Of a stretch of 64,000 nt of DNA, positions 32,057-40,773 are shown piece by piece (within the stretch, counting starts at the first letter, position 1; each line of letters begins with the position of its first letter). The translations under genes were made by a program, and so were the position numbers. The stretch comes from an uncultured Faecalibacterium sp. (GTDB taxonomy: Bacteria; Bacillota; Clostridia; Oscillospirales; Ruminococcaceae). The stretch covers positions 1 to 64,000 of the forward strand of contig UQGD01000002.1 of NCBI GenBank assembly GCA_900540455.1, written 5' to 3'. The notes under the pieces were generated by a model, which was not told the DNA's origin, did no database searches, and was given only the letters and a program-made list of their open reading frames with translations.

Positions 32057-32494
32057 TTATTCCGGCTTGACCTGCAGTTCCTGCTCGCAGTAGATGCAGC
32101 GGTACTTGCCGTTGGAGCTCAGCTCAAAGATCTGGTCGCACTCCTCCTCAATAGAGGAGATGCACCGGGGGTTGCAGCAGCGAACGATGTTTACCAGCTG
32201 CTTCGGCGGCTGGGGCTTGTCCTTCTTTACAGCCTTGCCATCCCGGATGACCGTCACGCTGATGCCGGGGTCCAGATAGGCCAATACGTCCAGCTTCAGC
32301 CAGGAAGCATCGCCCTCTACCTTGATAATGTCCTTGCGGCCGGAGGGGGACTTGCCAGACCGGGCATTCTGGATCAGTGCAACGCTGGCCGTCCGGTTGG
32401 ACTTGATGCCCAGCAGATCCAGCAAGCCAATGGCGGTGCCAGCCTGGATATGGTCGATCACCAGGCCATTCTGGATTTCATCAATGTTCAGCAT
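32057..32494 (-). CDS. pyrI: Aspartate carbamoyltransferase regulatory chain
   Basis: The 145-residue regulatory subunit binds nucleotide effectors and, through its zinc domain, the catalytic chain PyrB. The allosteric domain covers about 1-95 (GTAIGLLDLLGI, NRTASVALIQNA). The zinc site is complete: two Cys in CNPRC and two in YRCIYC. It starts one base after the pyrB stop with AAGGAGG inside the end of pyrB, so translation is coupled. Bacillus-type ATCases lack this chain; clostridial and enteric ones have it. Confidence 0.95.
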   Translation of the reverse strand: MLNIDEIQNGLVIDHIQAGTAIGLLDLLGIKSNRTASVALIQNARSGKSPSGRKDIIKVEGDASWLKLDVLAYLDPGISVTVIRDGKAVKKDKPQPPKQLVNIVRCCNPRCISSIEEECDQIFELSSNGKYRCIYCEQELQVKPE

Positions 32495-32495
32495 A

Positions 32496-33437
32496 TCAGT
32501 TGTCCTCCTTCGGTGCTTTGGGGTCTGCCAGGCCCAGCAGCGTCATAATCAGCGCCATACGCACATACACGCCGTTCTGTACCTGCTCAAAATAAGCGGC
32601 ACGGGGATCATCGTCCACATCCAGGTCGATCTCGTTCACCCGGGGCAGGGGATGCAGCACAGCCATATCAGGCTTTGCAAGCTCCATCTTTTCCAAGGTC
32701 AGGATATAGCTGTTTTTCAGTCGGACGTAATCTTCTTCGTTAAAGAAGCGCTCCTTCTGAACACGGGTCATGTACAGGATATCCAGTTCCGGCATGGATT
32801 CCTCCAGGCTCCGTGTTTCACGGTAAGGGATCTGGTTGGCTTCCAGTACGTCCTTGATGATGTAATCCGGTACCCGCAGCTCTTCCGGGCTGATCAGCAC
32901 AAAGCGGATGTCCTGGCAGCGGGCCATGGTCTTGATCAGGGAATGTACCGTGCGGCCAAACTTCAGGTCGCCGCACAGACCAATGGTCAGCCCATCCAGA
33001 CGGCCCTTGCGGCGGCGGATGGTCATCAGGTCGATCAGGGTCTGGGTGGGGTGCTGATGGCCGCCGTCGCCGGCATTGATCACTGGGATACGGGAGTAGC
33101 GGCTGGCCCGCCGGGGAGCACCCTCCTTGGGGTGACGCATGGCTACGATGTCTGCATAGCAGGACACCACACGGATGGTATCGGCAACGCTCTCGCCCTT
33201 GGAGGCGCTGGACACCGTCTCGCTGGGGAAGCCCAGTACATGACCGCCCAGGTTCAGCATTGCAGCCTCAAAGGAGAGGCGGGTGCGGGTGGAAGGCTCG
33301 TAGAACAAGGTGGCCAATTTTTTGTGGGCTGCTACCTCCTGGTAGGCTGCCGGATCGGCGCAGATGCGGTCAGCCAGGTCCAGCAGGGCGCAGATCTCCT
33401 GGTGGGTAAAGTCTAAGGGGTCGATCAGATGACGCAT
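32496..33437 (-). CDS. pyrB: Aspartate carbamoyltransferase catalytic chain
   Basis: Catalyses carbamoyl phosphate plus aspartate to carbamoyl aspartate, the committed step of pyrimidine synthesis. The 313-residue protein has the carbamoyl-phosphate site [16 protein letters not shown] near residue 50 and HPTQTLIDL near 130; SHP-type aspartate binding residues follow. I choose ATG 33437, about 10 bases after GGGAGG; an open frame extends 19 codons upstream into the GntR gene tail region. It lies 25 bases after the GntR regulator gene and one base before pyrI. Confidence 0.96.
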   Translation of the reverse strand: MRHLIDPLDFTHQEICALLDLADRICADPAAYQEVAAHKKLATLFYEPSTRTRLSFEAAMLNLGGHVLGFPSETVSSASKGESVADTIRVVSCYADIVAMRHPKEGAPRRASRYSRIPVINAGDGGHQHPTQTLIDLMTIRRRKGRLDGLTIGLCGDLKFGRTVHSLIKTMARCQDIRFVLISPEELRVPDYIIKDVLEANQIPYRETRSLEESMPELDILYMTRVQKERFFNEEDYVRLKNSYILTLEKMELAKPDMAVLHPLPRVNEIDLDVDDDPRAAYFEQVQNGVYVRMALIMTLLGLADPKAPKEDN

Positions 33438-33462
33438 ATGGATGTTACCTCCCGTCCATAAC

Positions 33463-34218
33463 TCAGAGCAATTTACGCAGGATCGAAAAATCAAAGAAAT
33501 TGGTATAATAACTCAATGACCGCATCACCGGCCGGCACAGGCGGTTGAAGCAGATCTCGTCCAGCAGCAGCATTGCTTCCCCTGGGGCCAGCCGCATGGC
33601 GGCGCGGATCGCATCGTCTCCGCAGCTGGCTTTCAGATGAGCGACGTTGGAGGAGATCTGCTGATGGCAGTCCTTCTCCAAAATGTCAAACACGCTGCCG
33701 GACAAGTCCAGCCGGGTGTAGTCACGGGTATCAAATAGAGCGCGGGGCAGGTAATCTACCGAGTAGATCACAGGGGTGGTATCCGCAAGGATGCGCTTTT
33801 TGATGCAGATCACCTCGTCCCCAGGGGCGATCTGCAGGTTGTGGGCCAGATCCTCCCCAGCACGCATGGGATAGATATGGATGCCGTCTGCGTGGGGGTA
33901 GCTGCCAAAGCTGCGGATCAGGGGGTAATATTCCAGCTTCTGGTCCAAACGGCTGCGCAGTCCCAGCACAGTACGGTTGACCACTGTGCCGATGCCGCGC
34001 ACCCGCTCTACATAGCCGTCCCGCTCCATCTCACTCAAAGCGTCACGGATCACGGTACGGCTCACGCCCATCTCTGCGGCCAAGTCCACCTCAGCAGGCA
34101 GACGGGTGGCCCCGGCATAGCGTCCGGTACGCAGCTCTTGCAAAAGGCTGGCCACCACCCGGTCGCTGATCACTGCGCCGCCTAAGCGGCTGGAGCTAAG
34201 ATAGCTGGGCTCTTTCAT
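33463..34218 (-). CDS. GntR-family regulator with UTRA domain, upstream of pyrBI
   Basis: A 251-residue regulator. The N-terminal winged helix reads [42 protein letters not shown]; a UTRA-type ligand domain covers about 90-245 ([34 protein letters not shown]). It shares a transcript with pyrB (25-base gap holding the ribosome site) and so is likely both autoregulatory and a regulator of pyrimidine synthesis. PyrR attenuation is the usual Firmicutes mechanism, and no such leader is seen here. Effector unknown. Confidence 0.88.
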   Translation of the reverse strand: MKEPSYLSSSRLGGAVISDRVVASLLQELRTGRYAGATRLPAEVDLAAEMGVSRTVIRDALSEMERDGYVERVRGIGTVVNRTVLGLRSRLDQKLEYYPLIRSFGSYPHADGIHIYPMRAGEDLAHNLQIAPGDEVICIKKRILADTTPVIYSVDYLPRALFDTRDYTRLDLSGSVFDILEKDCHQQISSNVAHLKASCGDDAIRAAMRLAPGEAMLLLDEICFNRLCRPVMRSLSYYTNFFDFSILRKLL

Positions 34219-34251
34219 GGCAGGGTTTCCTTTCCGGTTTTGAACTAGTTT

Positions 34252-34267
34252 CTGCGGCGGGCCGCAG
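34252..34267 (-). promoter_or_regulatory. Candidate operator of the GntR-pyrBI operon
   Basis: Perfect inverted repeat CTGCGG-N4-CCGCAG right after the expected transcription start, followed by the palindrome AACTAGTT at 34243-34250. A repressor bound here would block the promoter. Confidence 0.4.
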
Positions 34268-34271
34268 CCCT

Positions 34272-34300
34272 AGTATACCACAGTTTTCGGGTTTATAAAA
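34272..34300 (-). promoter_or_regulatory. Promoter of the GntR-pyrBI operon
   Basis: On the minus strand an extended -10 TGGTATACT with a weak -35 (TTTTAT) 17 bases upstream. Confidence 0.5.
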
Positions 34301-34363
34301 CGGCTTTGCCGCCAAAAATCTCAGCATATCCTGATGCGCTGGCCCAAGATGCCGGGGCAGGGT

Positions 34364-35728
34364 TTACAGGGCGCCCGCCTCCAGCTGCTGCTGGGTCTTG
34401 CGGCGCACCACCAGCAGGCACACCAGATGCGCAGCGGCCGTCAGCGCCCAGCTCACCGGATAGCTCAGATAAAGTACCGTAGTGGTGTGGAATGTCTGGA
34501 AGATGGTGGCCACCCATACTACGCGCAGCAGGCAGCTGCCCACCAGGCTGACTACCATAGGCAGTACCGAGTATCCCCGGCCGCGCAGGCCGCTGGCCAG
34601 GGTGTCCATGCAGCCGCATACAAAGTAGAAGGTGCAGATGATCTCCATCCGGGCAAGTCCGGCGGCAATAACAGCCGGGTCAGAGGAGTAGAAGTGCAGC
34701 AGGCTCTCACCGCACAAATAGGCGCCGCCGCCCAGTACAGCGCCTACACCTACCGCACACAGCAGGCAGTTGCGCATCACACGGTCCAGGTTGTCGTACC
34801 GGCGTGCGCCGATGTTCTGGCTGGTAAAAGTGACGGCAGCCTGAGCAAAGGCGTTCATGCCGGTGTAGATAAAGCCTTCCAGGTTGGAGGCGGCAGAGTT
34901 ACCGGCCACGATCACCGAACCAAACGAGTTGATCGAAGACTGGATCACAACATTGGAGAGGCTGAATACGGTGCTTTGCAGGCCCGCCGGCAGTCCGATG
35001 CGCAGGATCTGACGCAGAGTTCCCTGGTGCAGCCCCAGATGGTGCAGATCCAGGTGCAGCGCACCCTGCTCCTTGACCAGCAGGCTGACCACCATTGCAG
35101 CAGAGACCGCCTGACTGATGATCGTGGCCAGAGCTACACCCGCAACGCTCATATGGAACCCGATCACGAACACCAGGTTCAGCCCTACGTTTACCAGGCC
35201 GGATACAGCCAGGCAGATCAGCGGGCGGCGGGTATCACCAACCGCCCGCAGCAGGGCAGCGCAAAAGTTGTACAGCATAGCAGCCGGCATACCCAAAAAG
35301 TAGATCTTCAGGTACAAGGCAGAAAGCTCGATCACATCCTCCGGGCAGGACATCAGTTCCAGCAGCCCGCGGGAGGCTAAAAAACCAGCTGCCGCCAGCA
35401 CAATGCCGCTGCCCAGTCCCAGCGTGACAGAGGTGCGCACCGTGTCCTGCACGCCGCTCTCATCCTTTGCGCCAAAACACCGGGCAGCAACTACATTGGC
35501 GCCCAGGGACAGTCCTACAAACAAGTTGACCAGCAGGTTGATCAGAGCACCGTTGGAACCCACCGCAGCCAGCGCTGTGCTGCCGGCAAAGCGTCCGACT
35601 ACGATCACATCGGCCGCATTGAACAGCAGCTGCAAAATACTGGATGCCGCCAACGGCAGAGAGAACAGGACGATCTTTTTGAGCAGCGGGCCGGTAGTCA
35701 GGTCCGTTGCCAGGGACTTTTGCGCCAT
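34364..35728 (-). CDS. MATE-family multidrug/metabolite exporter
   Basis: A 454-residue, 12-helix membrane protein with the MATE layout of two homologous six-helix halves. The N-terminus has LLKKIVLFSLPLAASSILQLLFNAADVIVVGRFAGSTALAAVG, written here in part as FSLPLAASSILQLLF and VVGRFAGSTALAAVG; the second half begins near RIGLPAGLQSTVFS. Such proteins exchange sodium or protons for organic cations or metabolites. AGGAGG lies before ATG 35728. It has its own promoter. Substrate cannot be told. Confidence 0.93.
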   Translation of the reverse strand: MAQKSLATDLTTGPLLKKIVLFSLPLAASSILQLLFNAADVIVVGRFAGSTALAAVGSNGALINLLVNLFVGLSLGANVVAARCFGAKDESGVQDTVRTSVTLGLGSGIVLAAAGFLASRGLLELMSCPEDVIELSALYLKIYFLGMPAAMLYNFCAALLRAVGDTRRPLICLAVSGLVNVGLNLVFVIGFHMSVAGVALATIISQAVSAAMVVSLLVKEQGALHLDLHHLGLHQGTLRQILRIGLPAGLQSTVFSLSNVVIQSSINSFGSVIVAGNSAASNLEGFIYTGMNAFAQAAVTFTSQNIGARRYDNLDRVMRNCLLCAVGVGAVLGGGAYLCGESLLHFYSSDPAVIAAGLARMEIICTFYFVCGCMDTLASGLRGRGYSVLPMVVSLVGSCLLRVVWVATIFQTFHTTTVLYLSYPVSWALTAAAHLVCLLVVRRKTQQQLEAGAL

Positions 35729-35833
35729 GGTTGTTTGCTTCCTCCTTCAAATATATGGCCCTTAAATGGGCAGCTTGTCCGGTACAGGTCTATGTGCTGT
35801 CAGTTCCGCTGTCTGCAGCACACCCAAAAAGCT

Positions 35834-35862
35834 ATTATACTGCTGCTCTCTCAAAAAGACAA
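35834..35862 (-). promoter_or_regulatory. Promoter of the MATE exporter gene
   Basis: On the minus strand TTGTCT, 17 bases, TATAAT. Confidence 0.7.
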
Positions 35863-35964
35863 GAGTGCAGCGCAGGGATCTGCAGCTTTTTTGACAAAAA
35901 ACACCCGCGGTGCAGCAACAGGATCTGCGGGCAAGCGCCCTCGGCTCTGCCGCCCCGGTTGGGA

Positions 35965-35993
35965 TTGCAAAAACAGCCCTGCATTGCTATAAT
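35965..35993 (+). promoter_or_regulatory. Promoter of the sugar transferase gene
   Basis: TTGCAA, 17 bases, TATAAT with an extended TG. Confidence 0.7.
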
Positions 35994-36050
35994 AAGGTCT
36001 GACCCGACGGGGTTCGGCATCGGATGCCCCGCCATGATAAGGAGGCTTTT

Positions 36051-36668
36051 ATGTATCGCAACTACATCAAGCGGCTGCTGGCCATCATTTTGTCCTTGGG
36101 CGGGATGATCTGCCTGTCCTGGCTGTTTTTGATCTTAAGCGTGGCTATCAAATTGGATTCTCCCGGGCCGGTCTTTTTCCGGCAGAAACGGGTGGGCAAA
36201 AATAAAAAGCATTTTCAGATCCTCAAGTTCCGCACGATGCGCATAGATACGCCCCATGATATGCCCACCCACCTTTTGCAGGACCCGGATCAGTATATTA
36301 CCCGGGTGGGACGTTTTTTGCGCCGCACCAGCCTGGATGAGCTGCCGCAGCTGTGGAATATCTTTGTGGGGGATATGGCGGTCATCGGCCCCCGTCCTGC
36401 GTTGTGGAACCAATACGACCTGCTGGATGCCCGGGATCAGTACGGAGCCAACGATCTGCGCCCGGGTCTGACTGGCTGGGCACAGATCCACGGCCGGGAT
36501 GAACTGGAGATCCCGGAAAAGGCCCGCCTGGATGGCTACTATGCGCAGAACCTGAGCTTTGGGCTGGATGTGCGCTGCTTTTTTGGCACCATCAAAGCGG
36601 TATTGGCCCATGATGGAGTCGTAGAGGGCGGCACCGGCACGCTGGACCGCCAGCAAAAGCAGGACTGA
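36051..36668 (+). CDS. Polyprenyl-phosphate sugar-1-phosphate transferase (PglC/WcaJ-type)
   Basis: Starts a lipid-linked glycan by moving a sugar 1-phosphate from a nucleotide sugar to undecaprenyl phosphate at the cytoplasmic membrane face. The 205-residue enzyme has one N-terminal hydrophobic segment ([20 protein letters not shown]), then the catalytic core: [18 protein letters not shown], the Asp-Glu dyad in [16 protein letters not shown] and [11 protein letters not shown]. This is the small PglC-like form, without the extra membrane domain of WbaP. AAGGAGG sets the start. No glycosyltransferase or polymerase gene is adjacent, which is unusual for this enzyme. Confidence 0.92.
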   Translation: MYRNYIKRLLAIILSLGGMICLSWLFLILSVAIKLDSPGPVFFRQKRVGKNKKHFQILKFRTMRIDTPHDMPTHLLQDPDQYITRVGRFLRRTSLDELPQLWNIFVGDMAVIGPRPALWNQYDLLDARDQYGANDLRPGLTGWAQIHGRDELEIPEKARLDGYYAQNLSFGLDVRCFFGTIKAVLAHDGVVEGGTGTLDRQQKQD

Positions 36669-36716
36669 CAGCCGCTGCTTTTTCTAAAAGAAGCTGAACT
36701 CGCCCTGTTCTTTGGG

Positions 36717-36744
36717 TTGATTTCATCGAAAAATGCGTTATAAT
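36717..36744 (+). promoter_or_regulatory. Promoter of aspS
   Basis: TTGATT, 16 bases, TATAAT, 38 bases before the start codon; too short a leader for a T-box. Confidence 0.65.
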
Positions 36745-36782
36745 GGATAGATGAGACCAATGTATCGTCAAGGAGGATTTCT

Positions 36783-38117
36783 ATGGAGCGCACCTACATC
36801 AACCAGGTACAAAACTCGATCGGCAGCACCGTTAAAGTGCAGGGCTTTATCGAGAACCTGCGCAACAGCAAGGCTATGGCCTTTATTGTGCTGAAGGATA
36901 TCACCGGCAAACTTCAGATCACGGTGGAAAAGGCGGATCATCCGGAGTTGGTGGACACCATCGACACCTTGACCGCTGATTCGGTGATCACTGTCACCGG
37001 CAAAGTGGTGGCCAATGATTATGTAAAGATGGGCGGCATCGAGATGATCCCCACCGAGATCCAGGTGGAGAGCATTGCCGACGCACTGCCCATTGCACGC
37101 AAGGCGATTGCAGCTACCAAGAAGAAGAAGGCTGTGGAGCGCTCCAGCATCGACCAGCGCATTGACTACCGCTGGGTGGATCTGCGCACCGATGAAAACC
37201 AGCTGATGTTCAAAGCACAGAGCTGCATGGTCAACGCCATGCGCCGTTACCTGCTGGAGCAGAACTTTATCGAGATCCATACCCCGAAGCTGATCGCTGC
37301 AGCCAGCGAGAGCGGCTCTGAGGTGTTCAAGGTGGATTATTTCGACGGCAATGCCTACCTGGCACAGAGCCCCCAGTTCTACAAGCAGATGGCAATGGCC
37401 GCTGGTTTTGAGCGCATCTTTGAGACGGGCCCTGTGTTCCGTGCAGAGAAGAGCTTTACCAGCAAGCATGCTACCGAGTTCTCCGGCTTTGACCTGGAGT
37501 TCAGCTACATCACCTCCTACCGGGATGTGATGAAGATGGAGGAAGAACTGCTGAAAGCCGGCCTTGCTGCGGTGAAGGAAGCCTACGGCGACCAGATCCA
37601 GGAGCTGTTCGGCCAGGAGGTCATCGTTCCTGAGACCCCGTTCCCGGTGGTCACCCTGGCCGAGCTGTACCAGGGCCTGGAAGAGGACTTTGGCTATGTG
37701 GTGGATGAGGCTGAAAAGGGCGATCTGACCACCGAGGCAGAGCGTCTGAGCTACGATTGGGTGAAGAAGCACTACAACCATGAGTTCCTGTTCGTCACCG
37801 ACTATTCTGCGGAGAAGCGTGCTTTCTACCATATGCGGGACGAAAACGGTGTGCCTCAGGGCTACGACCTGATCTGGCGCGGTGTGGAGATCACCACCGG
37901 CGCACAGCGCGAGCATCGCTATGAGGTGCTCAAGCGGCAGGCAGAGGAGAAGGGCCTGGCAGAGGATGTCAAGTTCTATCTGGAGTTCTTCCAGTATGGC
38001 TGCCCGCCCCATGGCGGCTTCGGTCTGGGCATCGACCGCCTGACCATGCTGCTGGTGGGCCTGCCCATCAAGGAGGCCGAGTTCCTGTTCCGCGGCCCCA
38101 ACCGTCTGACCCCGTAA
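36783..38117 (+). CDS. aspS: Aspartyl-tRNA synthetase, archaeal type (probably Asp-tRNA(Asp/Asn))
   Basis: The 444-residue class II synthetase is of the short archaeal/eukaryal form: an N-terminal OB-fold anticodon domain (VQGFIENLRNSKAMAFIVL), motif 2 FRAEKSFTSKHATEF, the flipping-loop region and motif 3 GCPPHGGFGLGIDRL, ending with RGPNRLTP. The bacterial form has about 590 residues with a GAD insertion, absent here. In clostridia this form is usually non-discriminating and charges tRNA(Asn) with Asp, corrected by GatCAB; that is inference. AGGAGG precedes the ATG. Single-gene unit. Confidence 0.93.
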   Translation: MERTYINQVQNSIGSTVKVQGFIENLRNSKAMAFIVLKDITGKLQITVEKADHPELVDTIDTLTADSVITVTGKVVANDYVKMGGIEMIPTEIQVESIADALPIARKAIAATKKKKAVERSSIDQRIDYRWVDLRTDENQLMFKAQSCMVNAMRRYLLEQNFIEIHTPKLIAAASESGSEVFKVDYFDGNAYLAQSPQFYKQMAMAAGFERIFETGPVFRAEKSFTSKHATEFSGFDLEFSYITSYRDVMKMEEELLKAGLAAVKEAYGDQIQELFGQEVIVPETPFPVVTLAELYQGLEEDFGYVVDEAEKGDLTTEAERLSYDWVKKHYNHEFLFVTDYSAEKRAFYHMRDENGVPQGYDLIWRGVEITTGAQREHRYEVLKRQAEEKGLAEDVKFYLEFFQYGCPPHGGFGLGIDRLTMLLVGLPIKEAEFLFRGPNRLTP

Positions 38118-38153
38118 CAAAAGTTTTTTCGGCCGGCGCCGAAAGAACAGCAA

Positions 38154-38196
38154 AAAGCGCGGTGCGCTATCCGTTCGAGGATGCGCACCGCGCTTT
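38154..38196 (+). terminator. Terminator after aspS
   Basis: AAAGCGCGGTGCGC / GCGCACCGCGCTTT stem with an inner ATCC/GGAT pairing and a T-rich end. Confidence 0.8.
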
Positions 38197-38230
38197 CATT
38201 TGTTTTAGGCAGAAAAAGCTGCCGTCCGGC

Positions 38231-38470
38231 TCAGCCAAACATCTTCCGGCCCAGCCAGATGCAGATGCAGGCACCCACGATGGACACGATGATGTCACCG
38301 ATGAAACCGGTGGCAGTCAGACCCACCAGACCGAATACCAGGTTGCCTACAAAACCGCCCAGCACGCCCAACACGATGTTGCGCCAGGTTGAGCTCTCAC
38401 TGTTCATGATACGGCTGGCCACAAAACCGGCCAGGGCGCCGATCACCAAACTGAACAAAAAGGAAAACAT
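38231..38470 (-). CDS. GlsB/YeaQ/YmgE family small membrane protein
   Basis: The 79-residue protein has three short hydrophobic segments rich in Gly (LVIGALAGFVASRIM, IVLGVLGGFVGNLVFGLVG, FIGDIIVSIVGACICIWLG) and ends in a basic turn, the full layout of the transglycosylase-associated GlsB/YeaQ family. These proteins are linked to general stress in Gram-positive bacteria; a biochemical role is not settled. AGGAGG sits before the ATG. It starts 36 bases after the nth stop on the same strand, so the two may share a transcript. Confidence 0.9.
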   Translation of the reverse strand: MFSFLFSLVIGALAGFVASRIMNSESSTWRNIVLGVLGGFVGNLVFGLVGLTATGFIGDIIVSIVGACICIWLGRKMFG

Positions 38471-38506
38471 TGCAAAACCTCCTCTGTTTTTCCGCTCTGC
38501 GGCGGA

Positions 38507-39181
38507 TCAAGCATTTTCTTGCTGGGCCATACGGCACACATCCTTCAAACAACAGCGGGCACAGTCCGGGCTGCGGGCCATGCACACCGCCCGGCCGTGC
38601 AATACGAACCGATGGCATAGATCGCTGCCTTCCTCTGGGGGAATGATCTGCCACAGCAGCATTTCCACCTTCTGCGGCTCCTTTACATCATCCACCAGAC
38701 CAATGCGGTTGCACAGCCGGATGCAGTGGGTGTCGGTGACGATGGCGGGTTTGCCGAACACATCCCCCATGATGAGGTTGGCGCTTTTGCGCCCGACTCC
38801 CGGCAGCTCCAACAGCTGTTCAAAGGTGGTGGGCACTTTGCCGCCGTATTCGTCCCGCAGCATCCGCATACAGGCCGAGATATCCCGTGCCTTGGAGCGG
38901 CCCAGTCCGCAGGGGCGTACAATGGCTTCGATCTCGTCGGGTTCGGCAGCGGCCAGTGCTTCTACACTGGGATAGCGGGCAAACAGATCCTCTACCACTA
39001 CATTGACCCGGGCATCGGTACATTGGGCGGCCAGCCGCACACTGACCAGCAGCTGCCAGGCGTGGTCATAATCCAGCGTACAGGCAGCATCCGGGTATTC
39101 CGCCCGCAGCCGGTCGATCACCGTAAGAGCCAAGGCTTTTTTGGCCGCCAGCTGCTCCGGCGGCAGGGTCTTTTTAGGCAT
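38507..39181 (-). CDS. nth: Endonuclease III (DNA glycosylase/AP lyase)
   Basis: Removes oxidised pyrimidines and cuts the abasic site. The 224-residue enzyme has the helix-hairpin-helix LPGVGRKSANLIMGDVF with the catalytic Lys, the catalytic Asp in IVTDTHCIR, and a C-terminal [4Fe-4S] loop with spacing C-x6-C-x2-C-x5-C (CMARSPDCARCCLKDVC). I choose ATG 39181 after GAGGGGA; the frame is open 21 codons upstream with no ribosome site. Full length for the family. Confidence 0.95.
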   Translation of the reverse strand: MPKKTLPPEQLAAKKALALTVIDRLRAEYPDAACTLDYDHAWQLLVSVRLAAQCTDARVNVVVEDLFARYPSVEALAAAEPDEIEAIVRPCGLGRSKARDISACMRMLRDEYGGKVPTTFEQLLELPGVGRKSANLIMGDVFGKPAIVTDTHCIRLCNRIGLVDDVKEPQKVEMLLWQIIPPEEGSDLCHRFVLHGRAVCMARSPDCARCCLKDVCRMAQQENA

Positions 39182-39254
39182 GGGCTTCCCCTCTTTTTTG
39201 ACAGATTCGGTATCCTGTCCGGTACAAAACCGGGATAGGGACATCTTATCTGTG

Positions 39255-39283
39255 ATAATAACATTTTTTGTGCGGGTTGTAAA
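39255..39283 (-). promoter_or_regulatory. Promoter of nth
   Basis: On the minus strand TTTACA, 17 bases, TATTAT. Confidence 0.65.
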
Positions 39284-39397
39284 GTAATAGGGGAGAGCCT
39301 CCGGGTGTATCCAGAAGAATTTTTGCCCTGTAAGCCGAGCGGGGGAGGCTGTGCCCGGTTAAAGATAGATTATAATAAGAATCATTTGCAAAAAATC

Positions 39398-39426
39398 TTG
39401 TCCTCTGTACAAGAATGCGGTATACT
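39398..39426 (+). promoter_or_regulatory. Promoter of rarA
   Basis: TTGTCC, 17 bases, TATACT. The -35 lies in an inverted repeat CTTGT-N7-ACAAG (39397-39413) that might be an operator. Confidence 0.6.
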
Positions 39427-39477
39427 TATATCTACACTGGAGCTTTTACAGCAAGCAAAACAAGGAGGTGCCCGCCC

Positions 39478-40752
39478 ATGAACGAGCCGCTGGCGCAGCG
39501 TATGCGCCCCAAAACCTTGGCTGAGGTGTGCGGCCAGCAGCATTTGCTGGCGCCGGGCCGGGTGTTCCGCCAGGTGATCGAGAGCGGACGTATCCCCAAT
39601 ATGATCTTCTATGGTCCTTCTGGCACGGGCAAGACCACCGTAGCCCGCATCATCGCCGAGAACAGCGGCATGACCCTGCATAAACTGAACGGTACTTCCT
39701 GCGGGACCGGTGATATCAAGGCGGTGCTGCAGGATATTGGTACCCTGGCAGGGGCAGGGGGCATCCTGCTTTATCTGGATGAGATCCAGTATCTCAATAA
39801 AAAACAGCAGCAGAGCCTGCTGGAATGTATCGAAAATGGCAGCGTCACCCTGATCGCTTCCACCACTGAGAACCCGTATTTCTATATCTACAATGCGCTT
39901 TTGTCCCGCTGTACAGTGTTTGAATTCAAATCGCTGGCGCCAAAGGATATAGAGCGGGGGGTAAGCAATGCGCTGCAAAAACTTTCGGATGCAGAGGGCG
40001 TGCCGGTAGAGATGACCCCTGATGCACTGCATTATCTGGCAGAAAGCGCAGGGGGGGACCTTCGCAAGGCCCTGGGCTGTCTGGATTTTGCAGCAGTTGC
40101 AGCACCCGCCGGGCCTGCCGGCAAGCAGATCACTCTCGAGATGGTACAGCAGGTCACCCGCCGGACTGCAATGCGGTACGATCGGGATGGGGACGACCAT
40201 TACGATATCGTCTCTGCCTATCAGAAATCCATGCGGGGGTCGGACCCGGATGCTGCGCTGCATTACTTGGCCCGCCTGCTGGAAGCCGGGGATCTGCCCT
40301 CGGCCTGCCGCCGTTTGATGGTCTGCGCCTGTGAGGACGTGGGTCTGGCTTATCCGCAGATCATTCCCATCGTAAAGGCAGCGGTGGATATTGCCAATAT
40401 GGTGGGCCTGCCGGAAGCCCGGCTGCCGCTGGCGGATGCGGTGATCCTGGTGGCTACCAGTCCCAAATCCAACTCCGGCCACGATGCCATCAACGCGGCT
40501 ATGGCAGATGTGCAGGCCGGGCGTACCGGCCCGGTGCCCCGACAGCTGCAAAACAAGCATTATGACGGGGAAGATGCCCTTGTCAAGGGCCAGAATTACC
40601 GCTATGCCCATGATTTTCCCGGGCATTGGGTGGATCAGCAGTATCTGCCCGACGCTCTGAAGGATGTGCGCTACTATGCCTTTGGCGATAACCGTACCGA
40701 GCAGGCAGCCCAAGCCTACTGGGCCAAGATCAAGGGCGAGGAGAAGCTTTGA
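39478..40752 (+). CDS. rarA: Replication-associated recombination ATPase RarA (MgsA/WRNIP1 family)
   Basis: A 424-residue AAA+ ATPase acting at stalled replication forks, related to clamp loaders. It has Walker A GPSGTGKTT near residue 46, Walker B LLYLDEIQYLN near 100, the sensor STTENPYF near 128, arginine-finger LLSRC near 140, and the C-terminal tetramerisation part with DVGLAYPQ and HDAINAAMADVQAG. Full length. AAGGAGG supports ATG 39478. A PerR-like gene follows after 21 bases, probably in the same transcript. Confidence 0.95.
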   Translation: MNEPLAQRMRPKTLAEVCGQQHLLAPGRVFRQVIESGRIPNMIFYGPSGTGKTTVARIIAENSGMTLHKLNGTSCGTGDIKAVLQDIGTLAGAGGILLYLDEIQYLNKKQQQSLLECIENGSVTLIASTTENPYFYIYNALLSRCTVFEFKSLAPKDIERGVSNALQKLSDAEGVPVEMTPDALHYLAESAGGDLRKALGCLDFAAVAAPAGPAGKQITLEMVQQVTRRTAMRYDRDGDDHYDIVSAYQKSMRGSDPDAALHYLARLLEAGDLPSACRRLMVCACEDVGLAYPQIIPIVKAAVDIANMVGLPEARLPLADAVILVATSPKSNSGHDAINAAMADVQAGRTGPVPRQLQNKHYDGEDALVKGQNYRYAHDFPGHWVDQQYLPDALKDVRYYAFGDNRTEQAAQAYWAKIKGEEKL

Positions 40753-40773
40753 CCGACCAAGGAGAAAGATACC

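Larger units (their letters stand above)
35729..36050. other. 322-base divergent intergenic region
   Basis: It contains the MATE promoter (minus) and the sugar transferase promoter (plus). Otherwise nothing recognised; several short G+C rich hairpins lie between. Confidence 0.5.
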
